Source: Helicoverpa zea
Taxonomy: Eukaryota > Arthropoda > Insecta > Lepidoptera > Noctuidae
Direction of reading: 5' to 3'
Assembly (NCBI RefSeq): GCF_022581195.2
Contig: NC_061469.1
Location: 2,790,001 to 2,854,000 of the forward strand
Length of the DNA: 64,000 nt
Position numbers and translations under genes: made by a program. The notes under the pieces were generated by a model. It did not search any database and had not been told where the DNA came from. It saw only the letters and a list, made by a program, of their open reading frames with translations. This document shows positions 58,084 to 64,000 of this stretch, one piece after another. Each line of letters starts with the position of its first letter. The stretch's first letter is position 1.

Positions 58084-59544
58084 TAGGGCATGCAATTCCG
58101 GTAAAATAAAATTTACCGGTAAAAATTTGGTAATAAAAATATTTTTACCGGTAAACCGGTAAAACGGTAATTTTTGTATTTTTTAAAATGTGATATTATA
58201 ACCATAACGTTGGGTAGTCTAAAAGCAAAAAATAAAAATAAAAGTACAAGGTTTAAGGTGGTAAATATTTTTTGTGACGTGGCCGTAACAAAAAAACATG
58301 TCAGTACCATCCGTACGCGATGTCGCCGACAAAATGCAAGAGAAACGGCTGCGATGGTACGGACATGTAAAAAAGAGACCAACTGAATACATCGCCAATG
58401 TTATGTACTCAATCTCGATATACCCGGTCAAAGTGTTGGTTGAATGTCGTAATGAATGACATGAAAATCTACGAACTCGAAGAGGAAGATGTCCAGGGTA
58501 GAGCGAAGTGGAAGAAGAAGATACGGAAAGCGGACCCTGTCACAAGACGGGATAAACGCTAAGAATTACCGTGAAAAAAAATATTTCTTTCATTGAAGTG
58601 AAAGACCTTTTTTATGGTACATCGTAGGCATTTTATGGACCAGGGTCGCGGTAACTCTTTCGAAAAATCCCGCAGCCCCAGCAGGCATTGGCCTTGCTGG
58701 GCCCCGCTGTGTTTGCTGATATCTCCTTGAGGAGCGCGTGGAACAACGCGCGCCGCCGATACGGGTCTGCTGTCTATGCAGACGGAGGAACAATGAGCCA
58801 CCCGAACTCACCGCCCAAAGACCGACGCCTGCGGTGGCCGGGAGTCGTCTCTCGATACTCGGCGCCCGTGGTGTCTTCATGTTCCACTACAGCGGCTGAG
58901 ATGAGTGGTGCGAACTCGCAGTCGCTCCGCCGTCTCCTTCTCGAGCATGACTGCTTCGCAGAAGGAGGCGACGGCTTCCCATTCACTCCGGACCATGGCT
59001 TGAACCAGGACCGGACGCGAGAGGTTCCGCTGCCTATTGCCTCGACGACGACACGTTACCCTTGGGCGTTACTCTTCCCAGGCAGTGCACACCTGGACTG
59101 TGTGCTCCACCTTGTCCTCAGAGCTGTCCGCATGGTGGTGAAGTAAAAGCCCTTGCTCTGTAAGGTCACAGAGTAGGTAAAATAAGCGTAAGCTACATTT
59201 TTACCTAATATGAGCTGACAGGAAAATCAGAATAACCGAAAATTAAGATGAGAAAGAAGATTTGTTTCTAACCTAGAGATAGTTAAGGAGCCACATAAGT
59301 TTACTTTCCTAAAAAACAGCAACTTTAACACTCTTACAATATGTAATGTATGCAATCTTACATTATGTTCAGGCTACATAATGAAAATTTGACGTCAAAT
59401 GAACAATTGCTATATTTTATCAGGAAAAAGTAAAAACCGGTAAATTACCGGTTACATATTATTTTTACCGGTAATTTAAAAATCACGAAAATGGGCGGTT
59501 TTACCGGTAAAACCGAAACCGGTAAACCGGTATTGCATGCCCTA
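58084..59544. mobile_element. hAT transposon, perfect 8-bp target duplication
   Basis: GTACACAC flanks both sides exactly (58076-58083, 59545-59552). The ends are TAGGGCATGCAAT(T/A)CCGGT and its inverse. ACCGGTAAA motifs cluster inside both ends (58098-58165, 59435-59532), like subterminal transposase sites. The 1461-bp interior has no transposase; instead it holds scraps of other elements: an RTE tail reading RLRWYGHVKK near 58348 and a GC-rich SINE/LINE piece at 58600-59150. Confidence 0.88.
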
Positions 59545-59574
59545 GTACACACTATACATATATACAAACTTAAA

Positions 59575-60270
59575 CTACTTATCTTTATACAAAACTAAAA
59601 ATAAAATACTATATACAAAATATATATAAACATAAAACATATTCCTCCGCATCACTGTCTTCCGGAAACGTGCCCAGAAGACTGGCTGCATTGCCACGTT
59701 GAATGACAATGCTAATTCTTTGTCCAAAGAATAAGCCAGCCCTCTGGTCACGCGAAGCGTCGACAAGCCTTTTCGCGATGTCCTTGTAAAGTAACCGCGA
59801 ACTCGGGCCCCATGGTCCGAGTTCGCGGTTACTTTACAAGGCGCCAGGGTGTCGACGCACGTTGCATCCCACACCAAGGGCCTACCCAACTTCCGTGGCA
59901 ACAACGTCATACCATCTGGCCTCTTTCCATCGTCACGTACCAGTCCATTAGGCTCTAACACGGCTGGTACGCCGGCGGTGGAAAGAGCACGACGGATAAT
60001 GTCGTTAATGCTGGCATGCTGTGCAATACGACCAGCACTTCTGCAGCACGACAGACCATGGTGCCCGAGGCTGTCGACGGCTTCACCGCAATGGCAGCGA
60101 TGCGGAGCAACACAGGGAGCGCCTAACCGTAAGCATGTAGCGATGCTGAACGTTGTGTCATCCAGCATAGTGCGTATGCTAGATGACGGGATCGCCTGTA
60201 ACCAGAGGCCCGACTCCCACTCTCCCATAGCCAACAAACGGGCACGCTCAGCAGCACTATTACACGTATT
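59575..60270 (-). pseudogene. C-terminal part of an RLE-type LINE protein
   Basis: A reverse-strand frame of 220 residues (60237-59575) carries a C-x-C-x8-H-x4-C knuckle (CHCGEAVDSLGHHGLSC) and then KRPDGMTLLP with GRPLVWDATCVDT. This is the knuckle plus PD..D arrangement of restriction-like endonucleases at the C terminus of R2/NeSL-type LINE proteins (family knowledge). No reverse transcriptase part remains upstream, so it is 5'-truncated. A 60-bp palindrome interrupts it in frame after VDTLAP. Confidence 0.65.
59782..59841. repeat. 25-bp perfect palindrome with 10-nt loop
   Basis: Arms 59782-59806 and 59817-59841 are exact inverses (CCTTGTAAAGTAACCGCGAA at the start of the left arm), with loop GCCCCATGGT. 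It lies inside the endonuclease frame without breaking it. Confidence 0.92.
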
Positions 60271-60283
60271 TAATAGACTAGCT

Positions 60284-60330
60284 TCTGCCCGCGACTTCGT
60301 ACGCGGATCCTGTCCCTTATGCCAGCGACT
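60284..60330 (-). mobile_element. Helitron-like 3' end, reverse orientation
   Basis: CTAGCTTCTGCCCGCGACTT followed by CGTACGCGGATCC matches the inverse Helitron 3' terminus. The other boundary was not found. Confidence 0.45.
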
Positions 60331-60754
60331 GCGGGGTCAGCAAAATTAAAGATCTGGATCGTCTGATGTTGAATTTAAAGGGCCCGTTGACGGGCAAACA
60401 ACAGTATACGCAAAATCATTCGAAACGTTCCATAAATTTCACTTTTGTACGTCAACGGCAAAAGCACAGCAGACTAAACAAAACGCTAAGAACTAAAGCG
60501 CAATAGGCGTGACCATAGGGATAAAAGTAGTGATTCTAATTAGTCCGCATTTAAGTGGTTTTTCTGAACGGACCCTTAATTAAATAACAAAGTAGTGGTG
60601 ACCTAGTGTTTAGAGAACCAATCTCTCAAGTATGAGTGTGTGACTGCGATTCCAGGTCTGGCAAGTACTTGCCAATGCAACTTTTCTTAGTTCGTATGTA
60701 CTTTCTAAGAATATTTTGGCCACCAATGACCGGTTTTGAAACCAATAACTGTGT

Positions 60755-60960
60755 TTCGTTCGTTGGCAGTCGTTACGGGTAGTCAGAAGCCAGTAAGTCT
60801 GACACCAGTCTAACCAAGGGGTATCGGGTTGCCCGGATAACTGGGTTGAGGAGGTCAGATAGGCAGTCGCTTCTTGTAAAGCACTGGTACTCAGCTGAAT
60901 CCGGTTAGACTGGAAGCCGACCCCAACATAGTTGGGAAAAAGGCTCGGAGGATGATGATT
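60755..60960 (+). repeat. SINE-like dispersed repeat, copy 8 (best copy)
   Basis: Full order: GGCAGTCGTTACGGGTAGTC, GTAAGTCTGACACCAGTCTA, GGGGTATCGGGTTGCCCGGA, GATAGGCAGTCGCTTCTTGT, CAGCTGAATCCGGTTAGACT, CCCCAACATAGTTGGG, GGCTCGGAGGATGATGAT. It is the reference copy for the seven others in this window. Confidence 0.8.
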
Positions 60961-61209
60961 TCCTAGATAGACCTGATTAATTAAAATCTAGCTGCCTGCC
61001 CCCTCGTCCCCCGCGGTACTGAGTAGGCTACCCTGTCATGAAGATAAATGGAAAAGAATACAACACTCAAATAGCATTAAAACTCGAACATTCATTCTAT
61101 AAAGTTTTGTAGTAAAAGAGTAAAATTGACGATGATATACCTACCATCACCATTGAAAGCCTGTTCTAAACTATTACCGCCTTCACCGCTTGGAGGTACT
61201 TGCAGCTTA

Positions 61210-62060
61210 TTATATCATTATACAGTGAAATTAGAGATAGCTTTCATTTCCACATCAGTTGTTTCTGATCTTCGATTCTCATAAGTCAACAGAAAATATA
61301 CATCAGATCGAACAACTTTTGCTAAAACGTCATTTCAAGTGTACTTGGAGTTCAACTTCAGATGTTTTAGATCTTCGATTTTTGTAAGTCAACAGAGAGT
61401 GCTCATCAGATTGAACAACTTTTGCTAAAACGGTATTCCTATGTACCTATGCTATCGTGTAGCTGGGCTCTTGAAGTTCCGCATCAGGTGTTCCAGATCT
61501 TCGATTTTTATAGGTCAATAGAGAGTGCTTATTAGATTGAACAACTTTTGCTAAAACGTCATACCTTATATGCTATAGTCTAGCTGGGCTTCTGGAGTTC
61601 TACATCAGGTGTTTTAGATCTTCAATTTGTATAAGTCAACAGAGAGTGCTTATCAGATTGAACAACTTTTGCTAAAATGTCATACCCGTATATGCAACAG
61701 AGTAGCTGGGCTCTTGGGGTTCCACATCAGGTGTTTTAGATCTTCATTGTTTATAAGTCAGCAGAGAGTGCTTATCAGATAGAACAACTTTTGCTAAAAC
61801 GTCATACCCGTATATGCTACAGAGTAGCTGGGCTCTTGGGGTTCCACACCAGGTGTTTTAGATCTTCATTTTTTATAAGTCAACAGAGAGTGCTTATCAG
61901 ATTGAACAACTTTTGCTAAAACGTCATACCCGTATATGCTACAGTGTAGCTGGGCTCTTGGGGTTCCACATCAGGTGTTCCAGATCTTCAAATTTATTCT
62001 CTCAACCGAAAATGCTCATCACGTGGAACAATTTTTGCCATGGCACCATTTTTGTATCTC
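61210..62060 (+). repeat. About 121-bp tandem array, 6-7 units
   Basis: The marker AACAACTTTTGCTAAAA recurs near 61310, 61413, 61540, 61661, 61782 and 61904, with a decayed copy near 62017. Units also share TCAGGTGTTTTAGATCTTC, GTCAACAGAGAGTGC and GTAGCTGGGCTCTTG. Later units are the most alike, the outer ones diverged. No conserved spacers of the CRISPR kind. Confidence 0.88.
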
Positions 62061-62099
62061 TTATAGTTTTGCTGATCTGTTGCAGTTCTGCACCAGGTC

Positions 62100-62375
62100 T
62101 TCAAGTTTCGAAGATAAATTATAGCCTATATGTTGCCCCGACTTTATACCGATACAACAAAGAAAAAATCATTGAAATCCGTCCAGTAGTTCCGAAGATT
62201 AGCGTGTACAAACAAACAGACATACAGACATACAGACATACAGACAAAATTTTTTTTTTGGATTTGTGCTCCATTACTGTTTCTAAACCCCACCCAATTA
62301 TTATTTTTTTAATATATTCAATGTACAGACACAGTTTTTTTACAGATTTATTATATGTATATAGATTATTCCGTA
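62100..62375 (+). repeat. LINE or SINE 3' tail attached to the 121-bp array
   Basis: GATACAACAAAGAAAAAATC, GAAATCCGTCCAGTAGTTCC, an (ACAGACAT)n stretch and CAGATTTATTATATGTATAT. The wording fits a lepidopteran retroposon tail, and it directly continues the array, so array and tail may be one element. Confidence 0.55.
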
Positions 62376-62379
62376 TAGT

Positions 62380-63070
62380 GCTACAGAGCGGCCCGTCCCA
62401 TTGTCTCTGAGAGCAGCGGTTGCCGGGCAAATCCGTATTGGGAGTAGCCATTTTCCAGGCATCCAGCGCATCGGTCAAACACGGTACTTCAACATCAACC
62501 AGTGCAGAAGAAGACAATATTTTTCTGGTTAATGTATCAGTACCGTGAACCGAGGAGAGGAATGCCGGTAAACTAACACTTGAAATTTTGCGGAACTTAA
62601 AAAAACTAAACTTAAACTTAAAACTAACTATTATAGTAATCTGTGGTAAAAGATAGAAATATTGCTAACTGCACGGAACTGCAGTGACACCAAGGATGAC
62701 GATAAGGAAAGCGTGTTCTATTTTAACTGGAACGAAATGATCGTTACGCCAAATTCTACAAATTTATTATGCTGAAGCTGTCCCTTGCAGTTCATAGGTA
62801 CTAAAAAATAGCAAATTGTATCGCCCCTTAGATTTCCAAGAGATTTAGATTAGTTTCATGATGTTACAGTTAAACAGTCTATAAAAATTTAACAATACTT
62901 GTAGGTATTGTGTTAGCAAACAAATAATTTCAATTCGCATGGCCTGCGGTCATATGGTTAAGATAAAGAGCTCTAATCGTCATCGATTACGAATACACAT
63001 GACGTTTTTAGGATAAATCAGTCAAATCAATCATGTCCCTACGGATGGATTTCTACGGGGAGTTAACATA
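62380..63070. other. Transporter 5' intron or flank, nothing recognised
   Basis: No supported exon, RNA gene or clear mobile element was found here. The missing 5' exon of the SLC17-type gene could lie anywhere upstream on -, including beyond the window. Confidence 0.4.
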
Positions 63071-63259
63071 CATACATGGGCGTAGCCAGCTTTGGGCTCA
63101 GGGTGGGGCAGCAGTCAACCTATCCCCCGGGGGAGGGCGGGGTCCCTCCGATTTTTTGTATCTTGAGCTGTTAACCTCAAACTTGTTAATCTCTTAATTT
63201 GAGAGGTTTATATTTTCAGGTACAGAAAATAAACAATCACACACAGGACAAAAGCCAAA

Positions 63260-63600
63260 AGTAAGGGTATATAGATTCTGAATACGCGAGCGAAGCGAGC
63301 GCGAAATATTTATCGGACTTAAACCAAATATTACGTATTTAGCCCAAACGTACTTAACTTTTTGTGTGTTGACACATGCAAAAATAAGGGCATATAGTTT
63401 CTGAATACGCGAGCGAATCGAGCGTGAAATTTTTATCGGTTTTAAACCAAATATTACGTAAAATGTAGCCCAAACGTACTTAACTTTTTGTTTCTTGACA
63501 AATACAAAAATAATATTGTTTCTGAATGTTTCTGAATAGTTGCGAAATAATTATTTTTTAAGACTCAAAACCAAAAACTACGTAAAATGTCACCCAAATA
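63260..63600. repeat. About 123-bp tandem repeat, three units
   Basis: Units share ATAGNTTCTGAATACGCGAG, the CGAGCGAAGCGAGCGCGAAA block, AAACCAAATATTACG and CCCAAACGTACTTAACTTTT. The third unit is diverged. Confidence 0.75.
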
Positions 63601-63728
63601 TACATTTTCATGAATGGGGGGACTAGGTACGACACACGCGATTTACGTCCATAGGTACGAAAACACCCTCGCTCGCATAGAAAAGTCGATAAAAATAGAG
63701 TTAGATAACGTATAGCAACGTCGCGCAG

Positions 63729-63935
63729 CTAAGCTTCGCGGACCACTTCGCGGAATGCCTCCAGGGACCGCCAGTGGTCCGCGGACCACCGGTTAAGAAC
63801 CACTGTGCTAAACGATCGTTCTATTGTACAGGTCGTACACGGCTGGGCAAGCAAAATAGCGAGCGCGGTTTTTACACTAGGATAAAATTGCATTTCCGAA
63901 ATTTTGATCACATCTACCAGTTCCATCTCCTTCAA
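63729..63935 (-). pseudogene. hAT transposase dimerisation-domain fragment
   Basis: Reads FYPSVKTALAILLAQPCTTC, then TIERSFST, the conserved core of the hAT C-terminal dimerisation domain. After RSFST the sequence leaves the family and enters GTTCTTAACCGGTGGTCCGC (on -), a terminus typical of another hAT MITE, so the domain was cut by an insertion. It is too short to be functional. Confidence 0.72.
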
Positions 63936-64000
63936 TGCATTATTTTTTGGATTAGATGGACGGCTCGGCTAGCTACGCCACATAGCACCTATTCTTAAGC

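Larger units (their letters stand above)
63076..63985. mobile_element. Probable internally deleted hAT element
   Basis: GGGCGTAGCCAGC at the left and GGCTAGCTACGCC at the right form approximate inverted ends. Between them lie three tandem units (63260-63600) and a hAT transposase tail on -. No exact 8-bp duplication was found, so the limits are tentative. Confidence 0.45.

Noticed and set aside
59849..60349. 166-codon + strand open frame
   Set aside because: Antisense of the endonuclease fragment, which has the CCHC and PD..D motifs on the other strand.
61210..62060. Regularly spaced repeats suggesting a CRISPR array
   Set aside because: Units are about 121 bp and similar along their whole length, without short direct repeats and unique spacers, in a eukaryotic context.

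Overview
The window looks like nuclear DNA of a moth or butterfly (Lepidoptera). It is AT-rich, its genes are split by GT-AG introns, and it is crowded with lepidopteran-style mobile DNA: Helitron-like ends, a SINE-like family ending in GATGATG, R1, CR1-like and RTE non-LTR elements, and hAT and TA-target DNA transposons. The species call is inference. No bacterial, viral or organelle signal was seen.

Four protein genes are supported. (1) A small secreted, cuticle-like protein on + (exons 1496-1715 and 3032-3270; first exon not located). (2) On -, a ten-exon gene with start codon at 29549 and stop at 16514. It encodes about 916 residues, with an N-terminal coiled coil and a C-terminal CAP-Gly (microtubule-binding) domain. 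(3) On +, a ten-exon NSUN4 gene, 30530-39173, predicted to make a 513-residue mitochondrial rRNA cytosine-5 methyltransferase. Genes 2 and 3 diverge from a shared 980-bp interval. (4) On -, an SLC17-type organic anion/phosphate transporter (MFS), ten exons from 56653 to 41210, with its 5' exon outside what I can identify. Genes 3 and 4 converge on 39174-41209.

All exon junctions of genes 2-4 were joined by hand. Reading frame and intron phase agree at every junction.

Gene-free stretches: 3271-16513 holds a strongly pyrimidine-biased, G-poor tract (about 3640-7910) and five inverted-repeat elements. Introns hold nested transposons, several with intact target duplications: hAT 30981-32076 inside NSUN4, a 31-bp-TIR element 43346-45992 carrying an R1 LINE, a 26-bp-TIR element 48495-49383, a CR1-like LINE 51482-52928 and an RTE LINE 53680-55140 inside the transporter. 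From 56654 to the end I see transposon remains only: a hAT with perfect 8-bp duplications, a restriction-like-endonuclease LINE fragment carrying a 25-bp palindrome, a roughly 121-bp tandem array and a hAT transposase tail.

The most unusual points are both in the CAP-Gly gene. One coding exon is repeated in tandem with an in-frame 162-bp period next to a 16-bp minisatellite. The last coding exon's 3' end has decayed tandem copies downstream.
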